Of a stretch of DNA of 64,000 nucleotides, positions 8,051 through 17,963 are shown one piece after another. Position 1 is the first letter of the stretch. The number at the start of each line of letters is the position of its first letter. The notes beneath the pieces were generated by a model. It made no database searches. It worked only from the letters and a program-made list of their open reading frames with translations, and was not told where the DNA came from. A program made the position numbers and the translations under genes. Origin of the DNA: Candidimonas nitroreducens (GTDB taxonomy: Bacteria > Pseudomonadota > Gammaproteobacteria > Burkholderiales > Burkholderiaceae_B); NCBI RefSeq assembly GCF_002209565.1, contig NZ_NJIH01000020.1, forward strand, positions 1-64,000, written 5' to 3'.

Positions 8051-8675
8051 AGGGGCCCCTCGTGGGAGTGGTTTTTTTGTGCCGGCTGCGCATGTGGGCC
8101 GGGTATCGGCCTCATGGGCGGATCGCAGCTCACCCTGGGTGTCTTATGGCATACGGGGCGGTTTCGATAGGCCAGGAGGTACTACGCTGGTTAACAAGCT
8201 TAATACAAATACAAAATTTACAAATACCAAATTAGCGGAATTGACTATCGTTTTCTACCGAGAAATTCCCGAAGTTGCCTGCAGTATCGGCTCGAAAACC
8301 CTGTTGGAAGGCTGGTTTCTCCACCACCGGCGAGCGTGCCGCCGTAGTTTTGCGATGCGGCGAGGCAGGGCTCGCGCCGCCCGGTATTTCCGGTTCGCCG
8401 ACACCGGCGGTCAACCGCCGATACGCGCCTGCGGTGCGGGCTGCAAGGTTTTATGGGCAGGGCATGGGGCGGCCGCGCAAGGGTGGCAGGGTAAGCCGGC
8501 ACGCGGCGTGCCAGATGACTTGCGGGCGGCCTTGCATGCGCAGCGCTGTCTTGCCGGCGGGCAGGGCGCCAATGCCTGCGTCATGCGGCAGGCCGGGAAG
8601 TTTGTAACGACCTCAGGTGTTGCTGTATTGCAACATATGTGGCCGAGCCACGGAGCCGCTATGGGGCGCGGTGCG
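8051..8675. other. Non-coding stretch upstream of phaZ
   Basis: About 625 bases with no convincing gene. The frames open here lack start signals and family motifs. An AT-rich island at 8189-8240, with repeated ACAAATAC-like words, contrasts with the surrounding GC-rich DNA and is the best place for the phaZ promoter. The stretch next to fdxA (8300-8675) holds small GC-rich palindromes only. Confidence 0.5.
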
Positions 8676-8999
8676 TCAGCGCTCGAGGTACTTCAGCTTG
8701 TCCTCGACGCCGTTCCATTCGTCGGCGTCTTCGGGCGCCTTCTTGGAGCGGTTGATGGTGGGTAGGCCGGGAGCCATTTCGGCATTGAGGGCGATGAACG
8801 GCACCTGATCCTGGGGTACGTCTTCTTCGGCGAAAATGGCGTTGGCCGGGCATTCGGGCACACAAACAGCGCAGTCTATGCACTCGTCAGGATCGATCAT
8901 CAGGTAGTTGGGGCCCTCGCGGAAGCAATCCACGGGGCATACGTCGACGCAGTCGGTATATTTGCATTTGATACAGTTTTCAGTCACGACGTGCGTCAT
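8676..8999 (-). CDS. fdxA: 7Fe ferredoxin FdxA
   Basis: A 107-residue ferredoxin starting [20 protein letters not shown]. The Cys pattern is that of the Azotobacter FdI class: the first half ([18 protein letters not shown]) and second half ([12 protein letters not shown]) bind one [3Fe-4S] and one [4Fe-4S] cluster. The C-terminal extension [20 protein letters not shown] is typical of betaproteobacterial FdxA. An in-frame upstream Met at 9017 exists, but the conserved family start is at 8999. Divergent from pncB across a repeat-filled intergenic region. Confidence 0.95.
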   Translation of the reverse strand: MTHVVTENCIKCKYTDCVDVCPVDCFREGPNYLMIDPDECIDCAVCVPECPANAIFAEEDVPQDQVPFIALNAEMAPGLPTINRSKKAPEDADEWNGVEDKLKYLER

Positions 9000-9107
9000 G
9001 TGGGGCTCCAGCGGCAATCATGGTCGTGCGGTACACGCACGAATGAATTTTACCCAATATGTATCGGCCACCCGGCATAGACCTTCCGTGCCTGCCGGTT
9101 TTTTGCC

Positions 9108-9360
9108 GCCGGGCCGCCCCAAGGCAAAAAGCGCCCCCTTGGGGGATGAGCCCGGACACGGCACAGTCCCTGCGGACTGTGCCGTGCCTGGCGAATCCGA
9201 GCGGCATGCAAAGCCGCGAGGTGGACAGCAAGCCGAAGGCGCAGCGTGGAGGGTACTTTTTTGCCGCCGGGCCGTCCCAAGGCAAAAAGCGCCCCCCTTG
9301 GGGGGGCAGCAAGCCGAAGGCGCAGCGTGGGGGGCCCTTTTTCGCCGCCGGGCCCCGAGC
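9108..9360. repeat. Dispersed double stem-loop repeat, tandem copies 2 and 3
   Basis: Copy 2 (about 9108-9252) is full length: CCCCAAGG...CCTTGGGG stem, then 13-bp perfect arms CACGGCACAGTCC and GGACTGTGCCGTG around CTGC, then the GAATCCGAGCGGCATGC tail and a CAGCAAGCCGAAGGCGCAGCG end module. Copy 3 (about 9266-9335) keeps the first stem and the end module but lacks the second stem and tail. A further GCCGCCGGGCC start lies at 9350-9360. The repeats fill the gap between divergent fdxA and pncB. No mobility gene is associated. Confidence 0.8.
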
Positions 9361-9407
9361 TGGTTCGGGCAATGTGCTATGGTAGCCAAAACCACCCGCG
9401 TGTTCCG

Positions 9408-10583
9408 ATGATTATCACCTCGCTGCTCGATACCGATCTCTATAAGTTCTCGATGATGCAGGTGGTGCTGCATCATTTCCCGGCTGCACAGGTAGAGTAC
9501 CGCTACAAGTGCCGCAATCCGGGCATCAACGTCGGCATCTATATTGACGAGATCCGCGCCGAGATCAAGGCGCTGTGCAAGCTGCGCTTCACCGATGCGG
9601 AACTGGCCTATTTGCGCGGGCTGCGTTTCATCAAGAGCGATTTCGTGGATTTTCTCGGGCTGTTCCATATGCCCGAGAAGTGCATTACGGTTACGCACAG
9701 CAGCGTCCCAGGGGAAATCGACATCACTGTGAAGGGGCCGTGGCTGCACACGATTCTGTTCGAGATACCGGTGCTGGCCATCGTCAACGAGGTTTATTTC
9801 CGCAACGAATGCCGCGAGCCCGACTGGCAGGAAGGGCGCAAGCGCCTGCAGTCGAAGATGCATCTGGTGACGGACGATCCGGCGATGACGGCGTTCCGGG
9901 TAGCGGAATATGGCACGCGGCGCCGCTTCTCGAAGAAGTGGCACGAAGAGGTCGTGACCACGATGAAGGCGCAGATGGGGCCGAATTTCGCCGGCACGAG
10001 CAATGTGCTGCTGGCGATGAGGCACGGCGTTACGCCGCTGGGCACGATGGGCCACGAGTACCTGCAGGCCTGCCAGGCGCTGGGGCCGCGGCTGCGTGAT
10101 TCGCAGGTGTTCGCGCTGGAGGTCTGGGCCAAGGAGTACCGCGGCGATCTGGGCATTGCGCTGTCGGATGTCTACGGCATGGATGCGTTCCTGCGCGATT
10201 TCGACATGTATTTCTGCAAGCTGTTCGATGGGGCGCGGCACGATTCGGGCGATCCGTTCGTATGGGGCGAGCGCTTGCTGGCGCATTATCAGGCCAACCG
10301 CGCCGATCCGCGCACGAAGACGCTGGTGTTTTCGGACAGCCTGACGATTCCGCGCGCGATCGAGCTGGCGCAGCGTTTCGCGGGCCGCTGCAAGGTGTCG
10401 TTCGGCATAGGCACGAACCTGACGAATGATCTGGGGCACGAGCCTTTGCAGATCGTGATGAAGATGGTGCGCTGCAATGACCAGCCGGTGGCGAAGGTGT
10501 CGGATGCGCCGGAAAAGACGATGTGCGACGATCCGGCGTATCTGGCGTATTTGCGCCAGGTGTTTCAGCTGCCGCCGGTGTAG
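9408..10583 (+). CDS. pncB: Nicotinate phosphoribosyltransferase
   Basis: A 391-residue enzyme of NAD salvage, converting nicotinate and PRPP to nicotinate mononucleotide with ATP hydrolysis. It starts [20 protein letters not shown], the canonical PncB N-terminus (LLDTDLYK). The segment [17 protein letters not shown] carries the conserved His that is phosphorylated in the family, and [15 protein letters not shown] is the phosphate-binding part. Length is standard. The frame is open upstream into the repeat element, but no family sequence is there. An extended -10-like TGCTATGGT at 9373-9381 may be the promoter, giving a very short leader. Confidence 0.95.
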   Translation: MIITSLLDTDLYKFSMMQVVLHHFPAAQVEYRYKCRNPGINVGIYIDEIRAEIKALCKLRFTDAELAYLRGLRFIKSDFVDFLGLFHMPEKCITVTHSSVPGEIDITVKGPWLHTILFEIPVLAIVNEVYFRNECREPDWQEGRKRLQSKMHLVTDDPAMTAFRVAEYGTRRRFSKKWHEEVVTTMKAQMGPNFAGTSNVLLAMRHGVTPLGTMGHEYLQACQALGPRLRDSQVFALEVWAKEYRGDLGIALSDVYGMDAFLRDFDMYFCKLFDGARHDSGDPFVWGERLLAHYQANRADPRTKTLVFSDSLTIPRAIELAQRFAGRCKVSFGIGTNLTNDLGHEPLQIVMKMVRCNDQPVAKVSDAPEKTMCDDPAYLAYLRQVFQLPPV

Positions 10584-10809
10584 TGCCTGGTGGGCCGCAC
10601 GTGCCGTTCGTGGCAGGTGCGGCCGGCTGTCGGGCAGTCCCGGGGCAGCCCCAGGGCAGCCCTAGCGCGCAGCGCGTTTTTCATGCAGCCGATACGGCGT
10701 ATGGCGCATGGTTGCGGCCGGTGCGGACTGTCTGTGCCGCGGCTTGTGGAAATGGAATAAGATCGCGGGTCTTGTTTTTTCTTTTTGATAAACGGTTGCG
10801 GAGTGCACG

Positions 10810-11160
10810 ATGAGTGAGATCAAGCGTTTCAATGTGGGCAAGCGCATGTCGGACATGACGGTGTGCAATGGGGTGGCGTATCTGGCGGGCCAGGTGGCCG
10901 ATGATGCGAGCCTGGATATGGAAGGGCAGACGAAGCAGGTGCTGGCGACGATCGATCGTCTGCTGGCGGAGGCGGGTACGGATAAGACGCGGATTCTGCG
11001 CGCGCAGATTTTCGTGGCGAATATTGCCGAGTTTTCGGCGATGAACAAGGCGTGGGATGCGTGGGTGGCGGGGGGGCATGCGCCGGCGCGGGCTACGGTG
11101 GAGGCTCGGTTGGCGAGTCCCGACTATAAGGTCGAGATTGTGGTGACGGCGGCGTTGTAG
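10810..11160 (+). CDS. RidA/YjgF-family protein
   Basis: A 116-residue protein of the RidA superfamily, whose best-known member deaminates reactive enamine/imine intermediates of PLP enzymes. It starts MSEIKRFNVGKRMSDMTVCN and contains YLAGQVADD, then ATIDRLLAEAGTDKTRILRA and the C-terminal ARATVEARLASPDYKVEIVV. The family Arg that binds the substrate carboxylate is present in ARATVEARL. It follows pncB by about 226 bases and looks monocistronic. The exact subgroup is uncertain; it is closer to RidA-like subfamilies than to archetypal RidA. Confidence 0.9.
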   Translation: MSEIKRFNVGKRMSDMTVCNGVAYLAGQVADDASLDMEGQTKQVLATIDRLLAEAGTDKTRILRAQIFVANIAEFSAMNKAWDAWVAGGHAPARATVEARLASPDYKVEIVVTAAL

Positions 11161-11184
11161 GGTTCTTTTGTCGCTGGTGGTTGG

Positions 11185-11210
11185 GGGGCCGCGGTTGCGG
11201 CCCCTTTGTC
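11185..11210 (+). terminator. Probable terminator of the RidA gene
   Basis: Perfect 8-bp stem GGGGCCGC (11185-11192), loop GGTT, GCGGCCCC (11197-11204), then TTTGT. It lies 25 bases past the stop. The T tract is short, so efficiency is uncertain. Confidence 0.6.
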
Positions 11211-11260
11211 GTTGGTGGCGGTGGCGGTGGCGGCGGCGCTGGTGTGCGTCGGCGGGTGAG

Positions 11261-11427
11261 GTTCTTTAGACGCGGCCTAGAACGGGGTACCTCCCTCCGG
11301 TTCGATGACCCACTCACCTCCGGGAGGCACCCCGTTCTCTCCGCTGGTTTCGTAGGCGGGTGACGGACTTGTGGCTTCGGCAGATTGGGGCGCCGAGTTC
11401 TTTTGGCGCGGCCCAGAATGGGGGTAA
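11261..11427. repeat. Inverted and direct repeats between two convergent genes
   Basis: AGAACGGGGTACCTCCC (11279-11295) faces GGGAGGCACCCCGTTCT (near 11322-11338) with a single mismatch. In addition, GTTCTTTAGACGCGGCCTAG at 11261 recurs imperfectly near 11397 (GTTCTTTTGGCGCGGCCCAG). The block may form a terminator for the minus-strand flavodoxin-like gene, or be the relic of a small repeat element. Confidence 0.5.
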
Positions 11428-11443
11428 GGGGCAGTGCCTCGGC

Positions 11444-11971
11444 TCAGAGCAGCAGGGCGGCCAGGGTGCCGCCCAGGGTTTCGCAGCGGGCGCGGTCGTC
11501 GGCGGTGATGCGTTTGGGGGCGGCGATACGTTCGGGGGTCTGGGCGTGGGTGCAGACGATGAGGGCGGGGGCGATGGAGGTGAGGCGCCAGCCGGTGCAG
11601 ATGCGTTCGGCCTGGCGCACGGCCGAGGCGCCGTCGCTGCCGGCGCTGATCATCAGGGCGTAGGGGCGGCCGTTGATGCGGTCGAGCACGGGGTAGTAGC
11701 AGCGGTCGAAGAATTCTTTCATGGCGCCGCTCAGGGCGGCGAGGTTTTCGGGGGCGCTGAAGAGGATGCCGTCGGCGGCCAGCACGTCTGCGGGGCGGGC
11801 GCGGGCCGCGGCCCGGAACAGGATGCGCAGGTGTGGGCCGGCCTGGATGTCGGCTTGTAGTTCCTGCGCCACGGCCTGGGCGCCGCGGCGGGCGGCGCGT
11901 GCCATCTGCAGGGCGGCGCCGGTGCGGGAATGCCATACGATGAGCAGGGTCTTGGTGTCGGGCGTGTTCAT
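11444..11971 (-). CDS. Flavodoxin-fold NAD(P)H:FMN reductase-like protein
   Basis: A 175-residue protein starting MNTPDTKTLLIVWHSRTGAA. The first strand and loop (LLIVWHSRTGAALQMA) are the FMN phosphate-binding loop of flavodoxin-like proteins. SAPENLAALSGAMKEFFDRC is the conserved isoalloxazine-side segment of the NADPH-dependent FMN reductase group. The frame is open far upstream, but that part is antisense to relA. It is divergent from relA. Function is probably quinone or flavin reduction, or flavodoxin-like electron transfer; the partner is unknown. Confidence 0.8.
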   Translation of the reverse strand: MNTPDTKTLLIVWHSRTGAALQMARAARRGAQAVAQELQADIQAGPHLRILFRAAARARPADVLAADGILFSAPENLAALSGAMKEFFDRCYYPVLDRINGRPYALMISAGSDGASAVRQAERICTGWRLTSIAPALIVCTHAQTPERIAAPKRITADDRARCETLGGTLAALLL

Positions 11972-12160
11972 GGTGATTCGATTGCGCATGCTGGAACGGG
12001 CAAGGGCTGGATCCGGGCTGCGGGTGGGGCGATTCGCCATGGCGTGGCGGACTACGGTAGTATCGCCTATGTGCTGCCGCAGGACAGCGTCGCTCGTGCC
12101 GGTGTTGCTGTATTTGCGACATTTGTTTTCCGTATTTGCGGCATTTGTTTTCGTCTCTTC

Positions 12161-14551
12161 ATGTCTTCGATAGTGTCTTCCACTGATGATGTTGCGCCCT
12201 TCGACGCGGGCTGGCGGGCGCGCGCCTGTACGGGCCTGGACGAGGCGGGGGCAGGTTTGCTCGACCGCGCGGTGCAGTGGGTGCGCGAGCCGCTGCAGGG
12301 GCTGCAGGCGAGTACGGGCGAGCCGCTGGCCGCGCACGGGGCGGCGGTGGTGGGAATACTGGCGGAGCTGGGCACGGACGCGGTGACGCGGGCCAGTGCG
12401 TTGCTGACGTTGTTGCCGCCGCAGTCTTCGGGTTCGCTGGCCCGGGGGGCGTCGGATCCGCTGCTCAAGGCGTTCGGGGCGGAGGTGATGTCGCTGGTGC
12501 AGGGGACGCGGGCGCTGTTGCGTCTGGGGAATCTGGCGGGGCAGTCCAGCGACAGCGCGGCGGCGGGGGGCGAGCAGAAAGAGAAGCAGCGCAAGATGCT
12601 GCTGGCGATGGCGGCGGATCTGCGCATTGTGCTGATGCGGCTGGGGTCGCGGCTGCAGTCGCTGCGCTGGTATGCGAGCACGCGTACGCCGTGTCCGCCG
12701 GAGTTCGCGCGCGAGACGATGGAGCTGTATACGCCGCTGGCCAATCGGCTGGGGATCTGGCAGCTCAAGTGGGAAATGGAAGACCTGGCGTTCCGCTTCC
12801 TGGAGCCGCAGACGTACAAGGATATTGCCCGTCGGCTGGAAGAGAAGCGCAAGGAGCGCGAGGGATTCATCGAAGCGGTGGTGGCGCAGCTGCAGGCGGC
12901 GCTGCACGACGCGCACATTGCCGCCGAGGTTTCTGGGCGGCCCAAGCACATTTACAGCATCTGGAACAAGATGCGCATCAAGCACCTGAGCTTCGAGCGG
13001 CTGTTCGATCTGCGGGCGCTGCGGGTGATTGTGGACGACGAGCGCGCCTGTTATGCGGTGCTGGCGATTGTGCATGCGCTGTGGACGCCGGTGTCCGATG
13101 AGTTCGACGACTATATTGCGCGGCCCAAGCCGAATGGCTACCGCTCGCTGCATACGGTGGTGGCCGACGAGCAGGGCCGTTCTTTCGAGATCCAGATCCG
13201 CACGCACGAGATGCATCAGTTCGCCGAGTACGGGATGGCGGCGCACTGGCGCTACAAAGAGGCGGGCGCGCGCGGTGGGCTGCAGGCGGCGTCGGGCGGC
13301 TATGACCGCAAGATTGCCTGGATGCGCCAGTTGCTGGCCTGGGACAAGGATGAGGCGGCGCCGGATGCGGCGGCGGCCGCCGGGGCCGGGGCTGCAGGGG
13401 CCGCAGGGGCGACAGGGGCAGCGGGGACGGCGGGGACGGCGGGGACGGCGGGGACGGCGGGGACGGCGGGGACGGCGGGGGCCGGCAGGGCGGCTCCACA
13501 GGCCCGGCGGGGCGGCGCGGTGCCGGCATCGTCTTCCGCGCCCGCGCCTGCCGCGGCGGCCGACGAGCATATTTATGTGATGACGCCGCAGGCGCGGGTG
13601 ATCGAGCTGCCGGCGGGGGCCACGCCGGTGGACTTTGCTTATTATCTGCACACCGACCTCGGGCACCGCTGCCGCGGGGCGCGGGTGGACGGGCAGATGG
13701 TGCCGCTGCTGACGCGGCTGGCCACGGGCCAGACGGTGGAGATCATTGCCGCGAAGTCGGGTGGCCCGTCGCGCGACTGGCTCAATCCGCAGCTGGGCTA
13801 CCTGGCCAGCCCGCGTTCGCGTTCCAAGGTGCGGGCGTGGTTCAACGCGGTCGAGCTGCAACAGCGTATTGCGCAAGGCCAGGCGCTGGTGGAAAAAGAG
13901 CTGCAGCGGCTGGGCAAGACGGCGGTCAATCTCGAGCAGCTGGCGCAGCAGCTGGGCTTTGCCCGCGCCGACGATCTGTATGTGGCGGTGGCCAAGGAAG
14001 AATTCAGCCTGCGGCAGATCGACCATGTGCTGAACCAGCCGGTGCAGGCGGCAGCCGAGGCGGCGCCGCGCCCGGCCTACCCCAGTGCCCAGGCGCGCGA
14101 GGTGCCGGCGGGCAAGAGCGGGGTGCTGGTGGTGGGCGTGGATTCGCTCATGACCCAGCTGGCGCGCTGCTGCCGTCCGGCGCCGCCGGACGACATTGCC
14201 GGTTTCGTGACGCGCGGGCGCGGGGTGTCGATCCACCGCCGCGACTGCCCCGCGTATGCGGCCCTGGTCGAGCGCCAGCCGGAACGGGCCATCGAGGTGG
14301 ACTGGGGCGATACCGGCGATACGGTGTATCCGGTGGACATCAGCATACGGGCCAACGACAGCCCCAGCCTGCTGCGCGATATTTCCGAGGTGTTCGCGCG
14401 CCTGCGGCTGAGCGTGGTCGGGGTCAATACCCAGAGCCGCCGTTCGCTGGCGCACATGGTCTTCACGGTAGAGGTGAAGAACGGCGAGCAGATCGGCCGG
14501 GCGCTGGCCGCGCTGAACGAACTGGCGGGGGTGAGCGCCAGCCGCCAGTAG
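12161..14551 (+). CDS. relA: GTP pyrophosphokinase RelA, (p)ppGpp synthetase
   Basis: A 796-residue ribosome-associated stringent-response enzyme that makes (p)ppGpp. The N-terminal HD region is degenerate (the HD and ED motifs are lost, giving only AAHG...LGTDAV), so hydrolase activity is not expected. The synthetase domain is intact, with [19 protein letters not shown]; the EFDD form marks the RelA type rather than Spo[11 protein letters not shown] and MAAHWRYKE follow. After a low-complexity Gly/Thr/Ala linker come TGS ([20 protein letters not shown]) and a C-terminal ACT domain. The start at MSSIVSS is the first suitable Met; the frame upstream is antisense to the reductase gene. The linker is described separately. 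Confidence 0.94.
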   Translation: MSSIVSSTDDVAPFDAGWRARACTGLDEAGAGLLDRAVQWVREPLQGLQASTGEPLAAHGAAVVGILAELGTDAVTRASALLTLLPPQSSGSLARGASDPLLKAFGAEVMSLVQGTRALLRLGNLAGQSSDSAAAGGEQKEKQRKMLLAMAADLRIVLMRLGSRLQSLRWYASTRTPCPPEFARETMELYTPLANRLGIWQLKWEMEDLAFRFLEPQTYKDIARRLEEKRKEREGFIEAVVAQLQAALHDAHIAAEVSGRPKHIYSIWNKMRIKHLSFERLFDLRALRVIVDDERACYAVLAIVHALWTPVSDEFDDYIARPKPNGYRSLHTVVADEQGRSFEIQIRTHEMHQFAEYGMAAHWRYKEAGARGGLQAASGGYDRKIAWMRQLLAWDKDEAAPDAAAAAGAGAAGAAGATGAAGTAGTAGTAGTAGTAGTAGAGRAAPQARRGGAVPASSSAPAPAAAADEHIYVMTPQARVIELPAGATPVDFAYYLHTDLGHRCRGARVDGQMVPLLTRLATGQTVEIIAAKSGGPSRDWLNPQLGYLASPRSRSKVRAWFNAVELQQRIAQGQALVEKELQRLGKTAVNLEQLAQQLGFARADDLYVAVAKEEFSLRQIDHVLNQPVQAAAEAAPRPAYPSAQAREVPAGKSGVLVVGVDSLMTQLARCCRPAPPDDIAGFVTRGRGVSIHRRDCPAYAALVERQPERAIEVDWGDTGDTVYPVDISIRANDSPSLLRDISEVFARLRLSVVGVNTQSRRSLAHMVFTVEVKNGEQIGRALAALNELAGVSASRQ
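13423..13476 (+). repeat. 9-bp minisatellite inside relA
   Basis: Six perfect copies of GGGGACGGC in a row, flanked by degenerate copies on both sides. In the relA frame it encodes a Gly-Thr-Ala repeat between the synthetase and TGS domains. Because the unit is nine bases, copy-number changes keep the reading frame. Confidence 0.9.
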
Positions 14552-14805
14552 CCCTCGGCGCCCTGGAACCGCGGCGCGTACGGGCCTTCGGAAGCCTGCG
14601 CGGATTGGAAAAAAGGGGCCCTGGGGGCCGACGCGAGCCGAAAAAACGCTTCCGACGACAGGCCCCTGTGCAGTGCCGATCGACGCGGCGGCTCTGCTGC
14701 GCGGCCCGCACGCTGCTAAAATGGCCGATTGGCTGCGCCGCCGGGCAGGTCTCGTACACTTGCCCGGCGCGCCACGCCTTCTATGCAAAACCAGGGGATG
14801 TTTCC

Positions 14806-16005
14806 TTGAAACCTTACAGCTTGCCCGACAGCCAGGGGCATTTTGGCCCGTATGGCGGCTCTTTCGTCGCCGAGACGCTGGCGTATGCGCTCGATGAATT
14901 GCGCGATGCCTACGACGCCTGCCGCGCCGATCCGCAGTTCCGTGCCGAATTCGAGTACGAGCTGAAGCATTTCGTGGGGCGGCCCAGCCCGGTCTACCAC
15001 GCCAAGCGCTGGTCCGAGAAACTGGGCGGGGCGCAGATCTGGTTCAAGCGCGAGGACCTGAACCACACCGGCGCGCACAAGGTCAACAACTGCATCGGGC
15101 AGATTTTGCTGGCGCGGCGCATGGGCAAGCCGCGCATCATCGCCGAGACCGGCGCCGGGCAGCATGGGGTGGCCACCGCCACGGTGGCGGCGCGCTACGG
15201 GCTGGAATGCGTGGTGTACATGGGCAGCGAAGACGTGCGCCGCCAGGCCTCCAATGTCTACCGCATGAAGCTGCTGGGCGCGACGGTGGTGCCGGTGGAA
15301 TCGGGCACGCGCACGCTCAAGGACGCCCTGAACGAGGCGCTGCGCGACTGGGTGACCAATGTCGAGAATACTTTCTACCTGATCGGCACCGTGGCCGGCC
15401 CCCATCCTTATCCGATGATGGTGCGCGATTTCCAGTCGGTGATCGGCGACGAATGCCTGCAGCAGATGCCCGAGAGCGCCGGGCGCCAGCCCGACTACGT
15501 GGTGGCGTCGGTGGGCGGCGGCTCGAACGCCATGGGCATTTTCTACCCCTACATCCAGCACGAGGCGGTGCGCCTGGTGGGCGTCGAGGCGGCCGGTGAA
15601 GGCCTGGCCACGGGCCGCCATGCGGCCTCGCTGAACGCCGGCGTGGTGGGCGTGCTGCACGGCAACCGTACCTACCTGCTGCAGGACGAAAACGGCCAGA
15701 TCATGGGCACGCATTCGATTTCGGCCGGGCTGGACTACCCCGGTGTGGGGCCGGAGCACGCCTGGCTCAAGGACAGCGGCCGGGCCCAGTACGACTCGGT
15801 TACCGACTCGGAAGCGCTGGCCGCCTTTCATGACTGCTGCCGCACCGAGGGCATCATGCCGGCGCTGGAATCGTCCCACGCCATTGCCTATGCGGTGCGC
15901 CTGGCGCCCACGCTAGGCAAGGACAAGATCATTCTGGTCAACCTGTCGGGGCGCGGCGACAAAGACATGCACACCGTGGCTGAATTCAGCGGCATCACCC
16001 TGTAG
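14806..16005 (+). CDS. trpB: Tryptophan synthase beta chain
   Basis: A 399-residue PLP enzyme joining indole and serine to make tryptophan. It starts at a TTG codon ([19 protein letters not shown] follows), preceded 8 bases upstream by AGGGG; the only nearby ATG is out of frame. PLP Lys92 lies in [10 protein letters not shown], the phosphate loop is VGGGSNAMG, and the C-terminal [11 protein letters not shown] is the family signature. It is followed by trpA 103 bases later, forming the usual trpBA pair. trpF, which often precedes trpB in related genomes, is absent here. Confidence 0.96.
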   Translation: MKPYSLPDSQGHFGPYGGSFVAETLAYALDELRDAYDACRADPQFRAEFEYELKHFVGRPSPVYHAKRWSEKLGGAQIWFKREDLNHTGAHKVNNCIGQILLARRMGKPRIIAETGAGQHGVATATVAARYGLECVVYMGSEDVRRQASNVYRMKLLGATVVPVESGTRTLKDALNEALRDWVTNVENTFYLIGTVAGPHPYPMMVRDFQSVIGDECLQQMPESAGRQPDYVVASVGGGSNAMGIFYPYIQHEAVRLVGVEAAGEGLATGRHAASLNAGVVGVLHGNRTYLLQDENGQIMGTHSISAGLDYPGVGPEHAWLKDSGRAQYDSVTDSEALAAFHDCCRTEGIMPALESSHAIAYAVRLAPTLGKDKIILVNLSGRGDKDMHTVAEFSGITL

Positions 16006-16108
16006 GGCAAGTGGGCCGGGGCTGTGGCAGGCGCTGGCCTGCAAGCCGCAGGCCGTCGGAAATAAGCAGATGCAGGCAGACACAAGCAGAACACAAGGAC
16101 GCAGTGAA

Positions 16109-16942
16109 ATGAACACCAAGACCGATCGCTTCCAGGCCGCGTTTGCCAGGCGCGCCGGCGGCACGGCCCTGATTCCCTACATCACCTCGGGCGATCCGTC
16201 GGTACAGGTCACGCCGGCCCTGATGCACGCGCTGGTGCAAGCCGGCGCCGACATCATCGAGCTGGGCGTGCCGTTTTCCGATCCCATGGCCGACGGGCCG
16301 GTGATACAGCGCGCCGGCGAGCGGGCCATTGCCCGCGGCGTGGGCCTGCGCCAGGTGCTGGACATGGTGGCGGAATTCCGCCGCGGCGACGCGGCCACGC
16401 CGGTGGTGCTGATGGGCTATGCCAACCCCATAGAATGCATGGGGCAGGATGCGTTCATCGCCGCGGCTCAGACCGCCGGGGTCGACGGCGTGCTGGTGGT
16501 GGATTACCCGCCCGAGGAATTCGGCGATTTCGGCGAGCGGCTCGCGCAGGCGGGCATGGCGCCGATCTTCCTGCTGGCGCCCACTTCCACCGAAGAGCGC
16601 ATACGCCGTGTCGGCCAGATCGCGCGCGGCTATGTGTACTATGTGTCGCTGAAGGGCATCACGGGTGCGGGCCACCTGGACACCGACGATGTCGCCCGGC
16701 ATCTTGCCGCCATACGCCGGCATGTCTCGGTGCCGGTGGGCGTGGGCTTCGGCATACGCGACGCGCAGAGCGCGGCGCGGCTGGCGCCAGTAGCCGACGC
16801 GGTGGTGATAGGCACCAAGCTGATCGAGACGATCGAGGCCGCGGCGGCCGCGGCCGGGCCGGGCGCCGACGGCGACCGGGCAGCGGTCGAGGCCGCCGGG
16901 GAATGGCTGGGCGGCATACGCCGCGCGCTGGATGCGGCATGA
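16109..16942 (+). CDS. trpA: Tryptophan synthase alpha chain
   Basis: A 277-residue TIM-barrel subunit that cleaves indole-3-glycerol phosphate to indole and channels it to TrpB. Starts [18 protein letters not shown]. Catalytic Glu51 ([12 protein letters not shown]) and Asp62 (MADGPVIQ) are present, and the phosphate site GVGFGIRD is intact. AAGGACGCAG precedes the start. An alternative Met 13 codons upstream is not supported by the family. Downstream accD follows after about 106 bases, the order also seen in Bordetella-type genomes. Confidence 0.96.
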   Translation: MNTKTDRFQAAFARRAGGTALIPYITSGDPSVQVTPALMHALVQAGADIIELGVPFSDPMADGPVIQRAGERAIARGVGLRQVLDMVAEFRRGDAATPVVLMGYANPIECMGQDAFIAAAQTAGVDGVLVVDYPPEEFGDFGERLAQAGMAPIFLLAPTSTEERIRRVGQIARGYVYYVSLKGITGAGHLDTDDVARHLAAIRRHVSVPVGVGFGIRDAQSAARLAPVADAVVIGTKLIETIEAAAAAAGPGADGDRAAVEAAGEWLGGIRRALDAA

Positions 16943-17048
16943 TCCTGCCGCCGTGGCAGGCGCTTGGCTGCCCCCGCGCCGCGGCGCTACGAAATAATCA
17001 TGGGGCGGATGCGCTCGGGCATCCGGCTATACAGAGGGACACAGAAGA

Positions 17049-17930
17049 ATGACCTGGCTTGAAAAGATTCTGCCGCCACGCATCAATCGCAGCACCGATC
17101 CGGGCGCGCGCCGCGTGCCCGAAGGCCTGTGGGTGAAATGTCCGTCCTGCGAGTCGGTGCTGTACAACGAAGACTTGGCCGCGACCCTGCATGTCTGCCC
17201 CAAGTGCGGCCATCACATGCGCATCGGCTCGCGGGCGCGCATTGCCGCGCTGCTGGACGCCGAGGGCCAGGTCGAGATCGGCGCCGATATACGTCCCGTC
17301 GATCCGCTGAAGTTCAAGGACACGCGCAAGTATCCCGAACGCGTCGCCGAGGCCGCCAAGCAGACCGACGAGACCGACGCAATCGTGGTCAAGAGCGGCG
17401 CCATCCTGGCCATGCCGGTGGTGCTGGCGTGTTTCGAATTCGATTTCATGGGCGGCTCCATGGGCTCGGTGGTGGGCGAGCGTTTCGCCCGCGGGGTGCA
17501 GGCGGCGCTGAAAAACCGTACGCCCTTCATCTGTGTCGCGGCTTCGGGTGGCGCACGCATGCAGGAGAGCCTGTTCTCGCTGATGCAAATGGCCAAGACC
17601 AATGCCATGCTCACGCGCTTGTCGGCGGCGGGCCTGCCCTTCATCAGCATTCTTACCGACCCGACCATGGGTGGGGTGTCGGCCAGCTTCGCCTTCATGG
17701 GCGATATCGTCATGGCCGAGCCCAGGGCCTTGATCGGCTTCGCCGGGCCGCGCGTGATCGAGCAGACCGTGCGCGAGAAGCTGCCGGAAGGCTTCCAGCG
17801 CTCTGAATTCCTGCTGGAGAAGGGCGCCATAGACATGGTGGTCGACCGCCGCCAGATGCGCACCGAACTGGCGCACCTGCTGGCGCTGCTGACCCGCCAG
17901 CCGGCCGACGCGGTGGCCAAGGCGTCCTGA
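17049..17930 (+). CDS. accD: Acetyl-CoA carboxylase carboxyltransferase subunit beta
   Basis: A 293-residue subunit that, with AccA, transfers the carboxyl group from carboxybiotin to acetyl-CoA, the first step of fatty acid synthesis. The N-terminal zinc ribbon reads [20 protein letters not shown], with a further CGHH two residues on. The crotonase-like domain carries [17 protein letters not shown] and [10 protein letters not shown]. It starts [12 protein letters not shown], as usual. It is placed behind trpBA; in many betaproteobacteria folC follows accD, whereas here a phosphoribosyltransferase-HAD gene follows. Confidence 0.96.
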   Translation: MTWLEKILPPRINRSTDPGARRVPEGLWVKCPSCESVLYNEDLAATLHVCPKCGHHMRIGSRARIAALLDAEGQVEIGADIRPVDPLKFKDTRKYPERVAEAAKQTDETDAIVVKSGAILAMPVVLACFEFDFMGGSMGSVVGERFARGVQAALKNRTPFICVAASGGARMQESLFSLMQMAKTNAMLTRLSAAGLPFISILTDPTMGGVSASFAFMGDIVMAEPRALIGFAGPRVIEQTVREKLPEGFQRSEFLLEKGAIDMVVDRRQMRTELAHLLALLTRQPADAVAKAS

Positions 17931-17963
17931 CGCGGGGCCGGCCCTGCCCGGCGCGCGCCTGCC

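Noticed and set aside
8043-8765. A 240-codon plus-strand open frame between phaZ and fdxA
   Set aside because: No family motif, no ribosome-binding site, and it runs antisense into fdxA.
11444-14788. A 1114-codon open frame on the minus strand
   Set aside because: Only the last 175 codons match a family (flavodoxin fold). The rest is antisense to relA, with Arg/Pro/His-rich shadow composition.
13837-14805. A long in-frame extension upstream of trpB
   Set aside because: It overlaps relA in another frame and is not TrpB-like; the family start is at 14806.
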